Shown: positions 42,968 to 50,967 of the stretch, piece by piece
Numbering within the stretch: position 1 is the first letter of the stretch
Layout: the number at the start of each line of letters is the position of its first letter
Source of the DNA: Natronoarchaeum philippinense
GTDB taxonomy: Archaea; Halobacteriota; Halobacteria; Halobacteriales; Natronoarchaeaceae
NCBI RefSeq assembly: GCF_900215575.1
Contig: NZ_OBEJ01000001.1
Location: 1,192,588 to 1,256,587 of the forward strand
Direction of reading: 5' to 3'
DNA length: 64,000 bases
Made by a program: the position numbers and the translations under genes
The notes under the pieces: model-generated
What the model was told of the DNA's origin: nothing
Database searches by the model: none
Seen by the model: the letters and a program-made list of their open reading frames with translations, nothing else

Positions 42968-42982
42968 GTTGATATACAAACC
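42968..42982 (-). promoter_or_regulatory. Regulon motif copy a, upstream of the liv operon
   Basis: Read toward the gene it is GGTTTGTATATCAAC, identical to copy b at 43886-43900, and lies 41 bases before the solute-binding-protein ATG. It is an imperfect 14-base palindrome with GTT...AAC ends. Confidence 0.65.
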
Positions 42983-42999
42983 TCGCTAGTCGTTCCCGA

Positions 43000-43848
43000 T
43001 CACGCGTAGGTCAGCGTCATGCCGCCGTCAAAGAGCAGATCGCCGCCGTTGAGGTGCCGTGCGAGCTCTGAGAAGCCAAACAGGAACAGGTTTCCGACCT
43101 CGACGGGCGCCAGCATCTCGGTCTGGCGGGACTGGCCGAGCATCACGTCCTCGACCACCTCGCGCTCGGAGATACCGCGCTGCTCGGCGGTGTCGGGGAT
43201 CTGCCCGGTCACCAGCGGCGTCTTGACGTAGCCGGTGCTGACCGAAAAGGAGCGCACGTCGCCGTCGCCTTCGGCGGCGATCGACTGGGTCAGCCCGCGC
43301 AGTCCGAACTTGGCGACGTTGTACGCGACCTTGTCGCTGGTGACGTAGTGGCCGTGGACCGACGCCATGTTGCCGACGCAGCCGCCGCCCGCCTCGCGCA
43401 TGTGGGGAAGACAGCGCTTTGCGAGGTACGTCGGCGCGCGCACCATCACGTCCTGGATCTCGTCGTAGGCGTCCATCGGGAACTCCTCGATGGGGTCGAC
43501 GTGCTGGAGGCCCGCCACGTTCGCCAGAAATCGGAGGTCGCCGAGTTCGGTGGCGGCGTCGACGAGCGCATCCATCTCGGCGTCGTTTCGGAGATCAGTA
43601 GGGACCGTCTCGATCGCGCCTTCGGCGTCCATCGCGGCCGCGCGCTGGGCGGTTCCGTCGAGGCCGTCCTCGTCGATGTCGGTCGCCGCCACGGTCAGCC
43701 CGTTCGCGGCCGCCGAAAGCGCCACCGCGCGGCCGATGCCCGAGGCCGCCCCGGTGACGAGACAGACGCTCTCGGGGGCGAATCGATCGTCGTCGATCGT
43801 GTGGATGTCCTCGCGCTCGACCTCGGGCGGCGTGATATCCTCTCCCAT
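43000..43848 (-). CDS. Short-chain dehydrogenase/reductase, 3-hydroxybutyrate dehydrogenase-like
   Basis: 282 residues from ATG 43848 (MGEDITPPEVERED). Rossmann SDR with TGAASGIGRAVALSAA near residue 34, LANVAGLQHVDPIEEFP, MASVHGHYVTSDKVAYNVAKFGL holding the catalytic Ser, Tyr and Lys, and FLFGFSELARHLNGGDLLFDGGMTLTYA at the end. The layout (QHVDPIEEFP, GGxLFDGG) recalls D-3-hydroxybutyrate dehydrogenases, so NAD-dependent oxidation of a 3-hydroxyacid or 3-hydroxyacyl-CoA is likely. The N-terminal 28-residue acidic extension is unusual. A copy of the regulon motif sits 37 bases upstream. Confidence 0.88.
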   Translation of the reverse strand: MGEDITPPEVEREDIHTIDDDRFAPESVCLVTGAASGIGRAVALSAAANGLTVAATDIDEDGLDGTAQRAAAMDAEGAIETVPTDLRNDAEMDALVDAATELGDLRFLANVAGLQHVDPIEEFPMDAYDEIQDVMVRAPTYLAKRCLPHMREAGGGCVGNMASVHGHYVTSDKVAYNVAKFGLRGLTQSIAAEGDGDVRSFSVSTGYVKTPLVTGQIPDTAEQRGISEREVVEDVMLGQSRQTEMLAPVEVGNLFLFGFSELARHLNGGDLLFDGGMTLTYA

Positions 43849-43885
43849 GAAAGAACGTACACCGGGACCGACCAACAAGTCACGA

Positions 43886-43900
43886 GTTGATATACAAACC
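43886..43900 (-). promoter_or_regulatory. Regulon motif copy b, upstream of the SDR gene
   Basis: GGTTTGTATATCAAC on the minus strand, exactly 37 bases before ATG 43848 and identical to copy a. No strong TATA box is seen between it and the start codon, so transcription may depend on a bound factor. Confidence 0.65.
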
Positions 43901-43929
43901 GGGCGGCGGACGAGAGCCGGGTTAGGAAC

Positions 43930-44310
43930 TTACTCGAACAGCGGGGCAGGACCTTCGGGCGTGTCGATGGCACCGACGAACCGTACGGTGTCGCCGATCG
44001 ACGCGTCGCCGTCGAGGCGGGCGGTCACGCGCGCGTCGCCGAGGGCGACCAGCGCGACGCGATAGGGCGCCTCGAACCCCTCGGGCGCGACCTCGATGCG
44101 GGTCGCCGTGTAGACGGTCCCCTGCTCGGGGAGTTCGACCGGTTCGAGGTCGCGCGAGCCACAGCGCGCGCAGGCCGCCTTCGGCGCGGCCGTGACGTGC
44201 TCGCACTCGAGACACGCTTGACCGAGCAGACGGTCGTCCGCCAGCGCGGCCGTCCAGCCGTCGGCGTCGAGTCGGCCATCGGACAGGTACGCAGACAGGT
44301 CGCCCGTCAT
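43930..44310 (-). CDS. Zn-ribbon/OB-fold acyl-CoA-associated protein (DUF35 type)
   Basis: 126 residues. Rubredoxin-like zinc ribbon with CLECEHVTAAPKAACARCGS (four cysteines, residues about 33-52). It is followed by an OB fold (EQGTVYTATRIEVAPEGFEAPYRVALVALGDARVTARL). Such proteins assemble with thiolase-like enzymes and channel acyl-CoA. Its start overlaps the thiolase stop by 4 bases, the standard pairing, so the two likely form one complex. Confidence 0.9.
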   Translation of the reverse strand: MTGDLSAYLSDGRLDADGWTAALADDRLLGQACLECEHVTAAPKAACARCGSRDLEPVELPEQGTVYTATRIEVAPEGFEAPYRVALVALGDARVTARLDGDASIGDTVRFVGAIDTPEGPAPLFE

Positions 44311-45476
44311 CGCGCCGCCTCCAGAACAGTCACGAGAGTCGTCGCGGCGTCGCCGCCGAGGTTGTGCGCCAGTCCGACATCGGCGGCCTCGACCTGCCGA
44401 TCCCCGGCGTCGCCCCGGAGCTGTTCGGTCAGTTCGACGAGTTGGGCGACGCCGGTCGCGCCGATCGGGTGGCCCTTGGCCTTCAGTCCGCCGCTGGGGT
44501 TGACCGGAATCTCGCCGCCCAGCGAGGTGCGACCCGCCGCCGCGGCGGGGCCGCCTTGGCCGTCTTCGATCAGACCGAGCGCTTCGGTCGCAAGCACCTC
44601 CGCGCCGGTAAAGCAGTCGTGAAGTTCCACGACATCAACGTCGTCTGGCCCGACGCCGGCGGCCTCGTAGGCCTGTCCGGCGGCGTCACGCGCCGACTGG
44701 GTCACCGAGGGATGGGCCTTGTCCGCGATCGGGACGATGTCGGTCGCGTGACCGACGCCCGAAACCGACACCGGTTCGGCGTCGAGTTCCGACGCGACCT
44801 CGGCGCTGGTCACGACGACTGCAGCCGCGCCGTCGGAGAACGGACAGCAGTCGTGGAGGTGGAACGGGTCGGCGACGACGGGGCCGTCCAGCACCTCCTC
44901 GACGGTCGTCTCCTTGCCGAAGTGCGCGCGGGGGTTAAGACTTCCGTGGCGATGGTTTTTGACTGCGACCTCGGCGAGTTGCTCCTCGGTCGTCCCGTGC
45001 TCGTGCATGTGGCGCTTGGTCAGCAGGGCGAACACGCCGGGGAACGTCAGTCCGGTCGGGCGCTCGTAGGTGCCGTGGGCGGCGCTGGCGAAGATCCGCG
45101 TCATCGCGCCGGTTCCCTTGCCGGTCTCGGGCGAGCAGCGCTCGACGCCGCCGACGAGCACCACGTCGTGCTGGCCGGCCTCGACGGCGCGAACGGCGTG
45201 TTTGAACGCGTTCGAGGAGGTCGCGCAGGCGTCCTCGAAGCGCTGGCAGGGCACGCCCGCGAGACCGAGGTGGGAGGCGAGCGTCGGCGCGAGGTGGCTC
45301 TCGCCTTCGATCTGGCCGCTCATCGCGTTGCCCAGATACAGTGCGTCGACCGCGTCGGCGTCGACGCCGGCGTCGTCCAGCGCCGGCAGCGCCGCGTCGG
45401 CGAACAGGTCAGGGAGCGTCGACTCGTGGACGCCAAAGCGGGTCATCCCGGCGCCCACGATGTGTGCATCGTGCAT
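44307..45476 (-). CDS. Thiolase-family acetyl-CoA acyltransferase (SCP-x type)
   Basis: 389 residues. Thiolase fold: MHDAHIVGAGMTRFGVHESTL, the nucleophile-region Cys in FEDACATSSNAFKHAVRAVEAG near residue 85, DPFHLHDCCPFSDGAAAVVV, VELHDCFTGAEVLATEALGL, and NPSGGLKAKGHPIGATGVAQLVEL. The C-terminal motif is HNLGGDAATTLV rather than the CxG of classical thiolases, as in SCP-x and archaeal acetyl-CoA acetyltransferase subunits that need the DUF35 partner. Likely cleaves or condenses 3-ketoacyl-CoA. Overlaps the OB-fold gene; regulon motif copy c is 37 bases upstream. Confidence 0.9.
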   Translation of the reverse strand: MHDAHIVGAGMTRFGVHESTLPDLFADAALPALDDAGVDADAVDALYLGNAMSGQIEGESHLAPTLASHLGLAGVPCQRFEDACATSSNAFKHAVRAVEAGQHDVVLVGGVERCSPETGKGTGAMTRIFASAAHGTYERPTGLTFPGVFALLTKRHMHEHGTTEEQLAEVAVKNHRHGSLNPRAHFGKETTVEEVLDGPVVADPFHLHDCCPFSDGAAAVVVTSAEVASELDAEPVSVSGVGHATDIVPIADKAHPSVTQSARDAAGQAYEAAGVGPDDVDVVELHDCFTGAEVLATEALGLIEDGQGGPAAAAGRTSLGGEIPVNPSGGLKAKGHPIGATGVAQLVELTEQLRGDAGDRQVEAADVGLAHNLGGDAATTLVTVLEAAR

Positions 45477-45513
45477 GCAAGTACAGTGTCGCCGGAAGGC
45501 GAAAAGCGGGCAG

Positions 45514-45528
45514 GTTGAAATGCGAACC
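45514..45528 (-). promoter_or_regulatory. Regulon motif copy c, upstream of the thiolase gene
   Basis: GGTTCGCATTTCAAC on the minus strand, exactly 37 bases before ATG 45476. It matches copies a/b at 12 of 15 positions and abuts the stop codon of the HTH regulator gene. Confidence 0.6.
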
Positions 45529-46229
45529 TACTCCAGTTGCTCGATCGCCGCGACGAACTGCCGGAGCAGTTTGCGCTCGCCACGGCGGAGGTTCTTCGAG
45601 ACCGCGGTGTCGGAAACGTCGAACTCGTCGGCCAGCGACTGCAGGGTCGCCCCGCGCGGGTCCTCGAAGTAGCCCTGCTCGGCGGCCGTCGTGAGCGTAT
45701 CGCGCTCGACCGACGACAGATCTCGGCAGCCCTCCAGCAGCGCCAGCGCCGGCTCGGCGTTCTCCAACAGGTCGAACAGCTCCTCGGAGCCCAGCGATTC
45801 GCGCGACTCGACGGTGAACTCGTTGTTCCGTTCGAGATCCGAGAGCGTGTCGTCGGCCACGCGCTCCTCGTCGAAGCCGACCTCCCAGCGCTCGCTGCCG
45901 TCCTCGATGTGGAACGGGCCGGTGATGTACCCGCCGTGGTCGCGGATCACCTGCATCGCGTCGGTCTGGTCGATGACGGTCCGGATCACGGCGTCGTCGT
46001 CCCGCTTGGAGAACAGCGAACACTCGCGCATGTTGTCGTGGTTCTGCAGCGCGGTGAGCCCCTGTTCGAGTTCCGTTCGGCTCTCGCCGTCGACCGCCAG
46101 TCGCGTCTCCAACTGCTCGGAGACGCCGTCGAACTGCCAGTGGATCGCGGTAAAGGATACCTCGTAGTCGTCCGTCGTGTCGATAAACGGACAGTCGTAC
46201 TGCTCCATATCCATGGCAACGTCGATCAT
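45528..46229 (-). CDS. Bat-type HTH_10 transcriptional regulator
   Basis: 233 residues. The C-terminal helix-turn-helix of the bacterio-opsin-activator type is at about residues 170-225 (LSSVERDTLTTAAEQGYFEDPRGATLQSLADEFDVSDTAVSKNLRRGERKLL). The N-terminal domain is a haloarchaeal Bat-associated sensor-like module (ECSLFSKRDDDAVIRTVIDQ, GYITGPFHIEDGSERWEVGF). These are one-component regulators; the ligand is unknown. Its position in the middle of the acyl-CoA genes sharing the 15-base motif makes it the first candidate to control them. A BRE/TATA promoter supports the start; a second Met five codons in is possible. Confidence 0.85.
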   Translation of the reverse strand: MIDVAMDMEQYDCPFIDTTDDYEVSFTAIHWQFDGVSEQLETRLAVDGESRTELEQGLTALQNHDNMRECSLFSKRDDDAVIRTVIDQTDAMQVIRDHGGYITGPFHIEDGSERWEVGFDEERVADDTLSDLERNNEFTVESRESLGSEELFDLLENAEPALALLEGCRDLSSVERDTLTTAAEQGYFEDPRGATLQSLADEFDVSDTAVSKNLRRGERKLLRQFVAAIEQLE

Positions 46230-46252
46230 GGAGACCTGTACATCCCATATAC

Positions 46253-46266
46253 ATAATTATCTTTCG
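46253..46266 (-). promoter_or_regulatory. BRE/TATA promoter of the HTH regulator
   Basis: Minus-strand CGAAAGATAATTAT has a BRE-like CGAAAG and TATA-like ATAATTAT centred 27 bases before ATG 46229. Confidence 0.55.
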
Positions 46267-46289
46267 AGCAAGTAGGACAGGGTGAGGCG

Positions 46290-48008
46290 TCAGTTGCCGT
46301 CCGTCCCAAATCGCCGCGCGATCGCCGACCGGTCGATCTTCGAGGGACCGCTGGTCGGCATCTCGTCGACGAACGCTAGTTCTCGGGGATGTTTGAAGCC
46401 GGCCAGTCGCCCGTCGAGGAACTCTCTGAGAGCATCGAGCGTCAGCGACTCGTCGCCCTGAACGACCGCCTTTCCGACCGTACCCCACTGTTCGTCGGGG
46501 ACGCCGATCACGACCGCCTCGTCGACGCCCGGATGGTCGGTGAGCGCGGTCTCGATCTCGGGCGGGTAGACGTTTTCGCCGCCGCTGACGAACATGTTCT
46601 TCTTGCGCCCCTCGATGCTGTAGTAGCCGTCCTCGTCGACCCGAGCGAGATCGCCGGTCGAAACCCAACCGTACGCGGAATCGGCGTCGCTCGGGGACGC
46701 CGCTGCGTCGGCGTTCTCGGCATCGCTCCCGGACGCCGCCACGCCGTCGGCTTCGGCGTCGCTCCGAGGGGTACCGAACGTCGCCCGCGTCTCGCCCTCG
46801 TCGCGCCAGTATCGGTCGGCGGCGTGAGGGCCGGCCAGTTCGAGTTCGCCGATCTCGCCGCGCTCGACGGGGTCGCCGGACTCGTCGACGATCCGTACGT
46901 CGGCGTGTAACACCGGCTTTCCGATGGTGTCTGCCTTCTCGTCTGGCCACCCCTCCGGCATGGCGAAGTTGTTCGGCCCGCACTCGGTGAGGCCGTACCC
47001 CTGCGAGAGGTCGACCCCGCGCTCGCGCCACGCCCGGATCGTCGCGTCGCGGCAGGGGCCGCCGCCGCTCTTGACGAACCGCAGCGCCGAGAGGTCCGTC
47101 TGTTCCCAGCGGTCGGTTTCGGCCATCATGCGCAGGACGGCCGGGACGGCGACCAGCACGCTCGCGCGCTCGTCCTCGATGGTCCGAAGGACGCGCTCGG
47201 GATCGACCTCTCGACCGATCACGACGGTCCCACCGATGTGGAACAGGGGGATCGTGAGCACGTTCCAACCGCCGGTGTGGAACATCGGGAACACCATCGG
47301 CGTCACGTCGTCGGGGCGGAGCCCCCACGCGGTGATCGTGTTGAACGAGTTCCAGCAGATCGAGCCGTGGGTCAGCACCGTCTCCTTTGGCGTCCCCGTC
47401 GAGCCACCGGTGTGGAGGAAGAGTGCGGGGTCGGAGAGCGCGACATCGGCGCCGTCGACCGGCGAGCCATCGGCCGGCAGCGCGTCGGCGTACGTCGGCG
47501 CGGCGTCGAGCGCGCTCGTCGTCGCTTCGGCGTCCGTCTCGGCGGGCAACCGTATCGTCGGGCACAGCGGGTCGTCACCGGACGCTTCAGCGGGGCTGTC
47601 GTCGACTGCGTCGGCATCTCCATCCAGCGCCGTCGCAACGTCCTCGGCGAAGGGAGCCTCGACGGCCAGCACCGAAGGATCGACCCGATCGAGCAGTTCG
47701 CCTAGCTCCGGCGGCGCGAGCCGATGGGACAGCGGCGCCAGCACGGCGCCGAGCTTGCCGGCCGCGAAGAAGAGATCGACGAGCTCGATCCGGTTGCGCG
47801 AGACGACCGCGATCCGGTCGCCCTTCTCGACGCCACGCTCCGCGAGCAGTCGCGCGGCCCGGTTCGCGCGCTCGTCGAGATCGGCGTAGGTGTAGCTCTC
47901 GCCGGTCGTCACGTCTTTCAGTCCGACGGTATCGGGCGTGAGCGTCGCCCGGCGCTCGCTCCACGCGCCGACCCAGTCGTACGGTCGGTCGCCGTGATCG
48001 TGGATCAT
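46290..48008 (-). CDS. Acyl-CoA synthetase / AMP-binding ligase
   Basis: 572 residues. Activates a carboxylic acid to acyl-AMP and then acyl-CoA. Motifs: YTYADLDERANRAARLL, AMP-binding P-loop LFLHTGGSTGTPKETVLTHGS near residue 200, MFHTGGWNVLTIPLF, LSQGYGLTECGPNNFAMP, WVSTGDLARVDEDGYYSIEGRKKNMFVSGGENVYPPEIE, and catalytic Lys in GPSKIDRSAI. A Ser/Asp/Ala-rich insert of about 35 residues (near 405-440) separates strands before the YGWVSTGDL motif. Overlaps the alpha/beta hydrolase by 4 bases. The substrate is likely a fatty, branched or aromatic acid. Confidence 0.92.
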   Translation of the reverse strand: MIHDHGDRPYDWVGAWSERRATLTPDTVGLKDVTTGESYTYADLDERANRAARLLAERGVEKGDRIAVVSRNRIELVDLFFAAGKLGAVLAPLSHRLAPPELGELLDRVDPSVLAVEAPFAEDVATALDGDADAVDDSPAEASGDDPLCPTIRLPAETDAEATTSALDAAPTYADALPADGSPVDGADVALSDPALFLHTGGSTGTPKETVLTHGSICWNSFNTITAWGLRPDDVTPMVFPMFHTGGWNVLTIPLFHIGGTVVIGREVDPERVLRTIEDERASVLVAVPAVLRMMAETDRWEQTDLSALRFVKSGGGPCRDATIRAWRERGVDLSQGYGLTECGPNNFAMPEGWPDEKADTIGKPVLHADVRIVDESGDPVERGEIGELELAGPHAADRYWRDEGETRATFGTPRSDAEADGVAASGSDAENADAAASPSDADSAYGWVSTGDLARVDEDGYYSIEGRKKNMFVSGGENVYPPEIETALTDHPGVDEAVVIGVPDEQWGTVGKAVVQGDESLTLDALREFLDGRLAGFKHPRELAFVDEMPTSGPSKIDRSAIARRFGTDGN

Positions 48009-48841
48009 CGGTCGCCGTCCCCGCCGTGGCGTCCCGCAGCCTGTTCGCCGAGAAAGTCCAGCAGCGTCTCGTTGACGGCGTCGGCCTGCTCGATGAAGAA
48101 GAGATGCGGGCCGCCATCGAACAGTTCGAGGCGGGCGTCCGACAGCCCGTCAGCGAGCAGTTCGGCGTTCTCGACCGGGAGGACCCGGTCCGCAGTGCCG
48201 TGAGCGACCAGCGCCGGGGCGTCGATTTCGCCGAGCCGATCGGCGGCGTCGAACGCGCCGACTGCGGCGAGTTGAGACTCCCGGGCCGCATCGTCGGCGT
48301 CCTGTGTCAAGCGCCAGTCGACGATCCGTTCGATCAGGTCGTCGTTTCGCTCCGGGAACTCGTCGGTCATCGCGGGCGCCATCCGATGACGGATTACTTC
48401 CCGCTCGTCGTGCCCCTCCGGTTCGGCGACCATCCGCGCCTGTACCTCGGGCGATGCCGCAGGCGCCTCCTCGCCGCCGAGGCTCGAACACAGCAGCGCG
48501 ATCGACGCCGCGCGGTCGTACTCGATCGCGTACTGCTGGACGATCATCCCGCCCATGCTCGCGCCGATCAGGTGGGCCCGCTCGACCCCGCGGTCGGCCA
48601 GCACGGCCTCGACATCGGCGGCCATCTCGGCGATCGAGTACGGACCCGCGGGCGCGTCGGACTCGCCAGTCCCGCGGTTGTCGACGACGATAGTCTCGTA
48701 GTGCTCCGCGAGCGCTTCGCGCTGCCACCGCCACATCCAGCGACCGTAGCCCAGCCCTTCGATCAGGACGACTGTCTCCGCGTTCGACGGCCCATCGACC
48801 TCGTAGTAGATATCGACGCCGTCGTTGGTAGCAACTGGCAT
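48005..48841 (-). CDS. Alpha/beta hydrolase
   Basis: 278 residues. Alpha/beta-hydrolase with VVLIEGLGYGRWMWRWQREAL (oxyanion region), nucleophile elbow IGASMGGMIVQQYA (Ser near residue 96), catalytic Asp in HGTADRVLPVENAE, and His in GGPHLFFIEQADAV. It resembles 3-oxoadipate enol-lactonase-like hydrolases, though that family is broad; a thioesterase or esterase role is equally possible. Upstream partner of the acyl-CoA ligase with a 4-base overlap. Divergent from the MaoC gene. Confidence 0.88.
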   Translation of the reverse strand: MPVATNDGVDIYYEVDGPSNAETVVLIEGLGYGRWMWRWQREALAEHYETIVVDNRGTGESDAPAGPYSIAEMAADVEAVLADRGVERAHLIGASMGGMIVQQYAIEYDRAASIALLCSSLGGEEAPAASPEVQARMVAEPEGHDEREVIRHRMAPAMTDEFPERNDDLIERIVDWRLTQDADDAARESQLAAVGAFDAADRLGEIDAPALVAHGTADRVLPVENAELLADGLSDARLELFDGGPHLFFIEQADAVNETLLDFLGEQAAGRHGGDGDR

Positions 48842-48876
48842 ACAGGAACGTGAGCGCGGACGCTATTCAAACGCGA

Positions 48877-48891
48877 AGTTTGCATGTCAAC
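48877..48891 (+). promoter_or_regulatory. Regulon motif copy d, upstream of the MaoC gene
   Basis: AGTTTGCATGTCAAC on the plus strand, exactly 37 bases before ATG 48929, the same spacing and orientation relative to the gene as copies b and c. Confidence 0.6.
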
Positions 48892-48928
48892 CCGGCATTT
48901 CACCCGGATTCCGTCCGTCCAACGAGGT

Positions 48929-49324
48929 ATGCCAGTAGCGACCCCCGGCGACACGGCCACGGCGCGGCTCCCGGTGACCGAGGAACGCATCGAGGCGTTC
49001 GCCTCGGTGACCGGCGACGACAACCCGCTACATCTCGATCCCGAGTACGCCAGCGAGTCGCTGTTCGACGGCCCGGTCGCCCACGGGATGCTCCCGGCCG
49101 GGGCGATCTCCAGCGCGCTCGCGGAGCTGCCCGGCGACATCGTGTACGTCTCTCAGGACCTCTCCTTTGATCGGCCCGTACGACCGGGCGAGACGATCGA
49201 GGCGACGGTCACCGTCGCGGAGGGCCTCGACGGCGACATGCTCCGGGTCGAGACGACCGCGGCGGCCGACGGCGAGCCGGCAGTCACGGGGACGGCGACG
49301 GTGCTGTCGGAACCTCACGAGTAG
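48929..49324 (+). CDS. MaoC-like (R)-hydratase / acyl dehydratase
   Basis: 131 residues from ATG 48929. Hotdog fold: VTEERIEAFASVTGDDNPLHLDPEYA with the catalytic Asp/His in GDDNPLHLD near residues 31-39, then FDGPVAHGMLPAGAISSALAELPG and VSQDLSFDRPVRPGETIEATVTV. Enoyl-CoA hydratase of the MaoC/PhaJ type making (R)-3-hydroxyacyl-CoA, which fits the adjacent ligase, thiolase and dehydrogenase. An in-frame ATG at 48884 would place the start inside the regulon motif and is not preferred. Confidence 0.93.
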   Translation: MPVATPGDTATARLPVTEERIEAFASVTGDDNPLHLDPEYASESLFDGPVAHGMLPAGAISSALAELPGDIVYVSQDLSFDRPVRPGETIEATVTVAEGLDGDMLRVETTAAADGEPAVTGTATVLSEPHE

Positions 49325-49474
49325 CGAGGCGAGCACGACCTGCGTCCGGGTCGCAGCGGGCGGCTCGGCGGCCGCAGTCACTCCGAGTCGAACGGCCACT
49401 CCCCATCGGTAGAGTGGATCAGAAGGTGCAGCTTGGGGGGAATTGATTAGTGGGTTCCAGCCATAATTCTAGCC

Positions 49475-49711
49475 GTGAACCGCCGAATGATCGGGAGCGC
49501 GTTTCGCAGGGTTCGACCGATCCTCGTGACTTTTGCACTGCTCGCCGTCACCACTGGAACCGCTATCGCCGCCCGTGACGGGCTGACCGCGCTGGGCTAC
49601 GAGGAGTTGACGACTGGTCTATCTGGGCAAGCACTGTTCGCGGCGTCGTTCGCGACCGGCTTCGTCGTGCTGTTTGCTCTCCTGACGTTCTGGTACGCTC
49701 GCCGCGACTGA
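49475..49711 (+). CDS. Small two-pass membrane protein, unknown
   Basis: 78 residues from GTG 49475. A basic N-terminus (MNRRMIGSAFRRVR) precedes two hydrophobic helices, about residues 15-34 (ILVTFALLAVTTGTAIAA) and 50-73 (ALFAASFATGFVVLFALLTFWYA). No named family recognised. It sits in a gap between MaoC and adk; the 150 bases before it hold nothing else that I recognise. Confidence 0.55.
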   Translation: MNRRMIGSAFRRVRPILVTFALLAVTTGTAIAARDGLTALGYEELTTGLSGQALFAASFATGFVVLFALLTFWYARRD

Positions 49712-49766
49712 AGTCTTCATGCGCGGCGCGCGATCGCAGGTCTAAGAAGAACGGAATCGAGGTCGA

Positions 49767-50414
49767 TCAGGCTCGCTCGGCGACGGCATCGCGCACGTCT
49801 TCCCAGACGGCGTCGGGCGCGCGCTCGCCGTCGATGCTGACGAAGGCCTCGGATCCCTCGTAGTGCTCGATGACGGGCACCGTGTTTTCCTCGAACACCG
49901 ACAGGCGCTCGCGGACGGTCTCCTCGGTGTCGTCGTCGCGCTGGACCAGTTCGCCGCCACACTCGTCGCAGACGCCCTCTTCCTCGGGCTGGTCGTACTC
50001 GACGTGGTAGTTCGTCCCACAGTCATCACAGACGCGACGGCCGGTCAGCCGGTCGACCAGTTCCTCCGTCCCGACATCGAGCGAGAGCACGACGTCGAGG
50101 TCGGTGATCTCGGAGAGATACTCCGCCTGCGAGAGATTACGGGGGTAGCCGTCGAGTACGTAGCCGTCGGCGTCGGCCAGCGCGGTTTTGACGATCTCGT
50201 TGACGACCTCGTCGGGGACGAGTTCGCCAGCCTCCATGTACGCGCGGGGCGTGTCGTACTCGGTGTCGAGATGTCCGATATCCATGTCCTTGTTCGCGCG
50301 CAGGGCGTCGCCGGTCGTGACGTGCTCGATGTCGAACTCGTCGACGATCCGCGAACTCTGTGTGCCCTTGCCCGCACCCGGTGCTCCCAGTATCAGTACG
50401 TTCGGACTGGCCAT
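49767..50414 (-). CDS. adk: Adenylate kinase
   Basis: 215 residues, long-form bacterial-type Adk. P-loop [10 protein letters not shown] near residues 9-18, [14 protein letters not shown], and [15 protein letters not shown]. The LID domain has a four-cysteine zinc site: CDDCGTNYH at about 129-137 and CDECGGEL at about 152-159. Converts ATP + AMP to 2 ADP. In archaea adk normally follows secY; here two small plus-strand genes separate them. A TATA-like box supports the start. Confidence 0.95.
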   Translation of the reverse strand: MASPNVLILGAPGAGKGTQSSRIVDEFDIEHVTTGDALRANKDMDIGHLDTEYDTPRAYMEAGELVPDEVVNEIVKTALADADGYVLDGYPRNLSQAEYLSEITDLDVVLSLDVGTEELVDRLTGRRVCDDCGTNYHVEYDQPEEEGVCDECGGELVQRDDDTEETVRERLSVFEENTVPVIEHYEGSEAFVSIDGERAPDAVWEDVRDAVAERA

Positions 50415-50435
50415 ACTCGTCTCTCAGCCTCCCGG

Positions 50436-50442
50436 GTTAAAG
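50436..50442 (-). promoter_or_regulatory. TATA-like box of adk
   Basis: On the minus strand, CTTTAAC is centred 25 bases before ATG 50414, suggesting adk has its own promoter here rather than depending on secY. Confidence 0.45.
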
Positions 50443-50493
50443 GTTTGAAGAAAATCGTCCGGGTTTTTGTCGACCACCCGCAAACGATCGGCC

Positions 50494-50904
50494 ATGACGC
50501 GATTCGACGCCGCCGATCCCGACGACCGCCGAGCGCTGTTCGTCGATGCCATCGCGGCACACGAGCACCGCGAGAGCCCGTTTCTGACCGTCGAGGCAGA
50601 GCCGATTCCGGCCGACGAACCGGACGACGACGCCGAGAGCGCCGCCCCACCGTGGGTTCAGTACGGCGACGGCACGCTCAATCTCGACTGTACCGACGAG
50701 GAACTCGACCGACTGAAGTCGCTGCTCGACGAGTTTTCGGCGATCACGATCGACGACCTCCACAGACCCGAACAGGCCGAGGGAACGAACGTCCGGCTGA
50801 CCGCCCGGACCGATCCCGAGCGCGTCGCGCAGTTTCTCGATCGCACGTTTCTGGCAGTCTACGAACGGCCCGACGACTACCGCGTCTGGGCCGCCGAAGT
50901 GTAA
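50494..50904 (+). CDS. Conserved haloarchaeal protein, unknown
   Basis: 136 residues from ATG 50494 (MTRFDAADPDDRRALFVDAI). Acidic, no membrane segments. A central beta-alpha region (WVQYGDGTLNLDCTDEELDRLKSLLDEFSAITIDDLHRPE) and C-terminal DPERVAQFLDRTFLAVYERPDDYRVWAAEV suggest a compact alpha/beta fold. No family named. It is transcribed away from adk and lies 63 bases before a small membrane protein gene. Confidence 0.6.
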   Translation: MTRFDAADPDDRRALFVDAIAAHEHRESPFLTVEAEPIPADEPDDDAESAAPPWVQYGDGTLNLDCTDEELDRLKSLLDEFSAITIDDLHRPEQAEGTNVRLTARTDPERVAQFLDRTFLAVYERPDDYRVWAAEV

Positions 50905-50967
50905 GCGCGCGACCGCGACCCCCGAACGGTTTTCGCCGGGGGCGACGTAGCTCGATCGGAAGCGCAC

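Noticed and set aside
48859-48873. Possible fifth regulon-motif copy toward the alpha/beta hydrolase
   Set aside because: Only 10 of 15 matches and spacing 17 instead of 37 bases; treated as chance.
48850-49170. 106-residue plus-strand frame overlapping MaoC
   Set aside because: Arg-rich, alternate frame of the MaoC gene with no domain; a typical GC-rich shadow.
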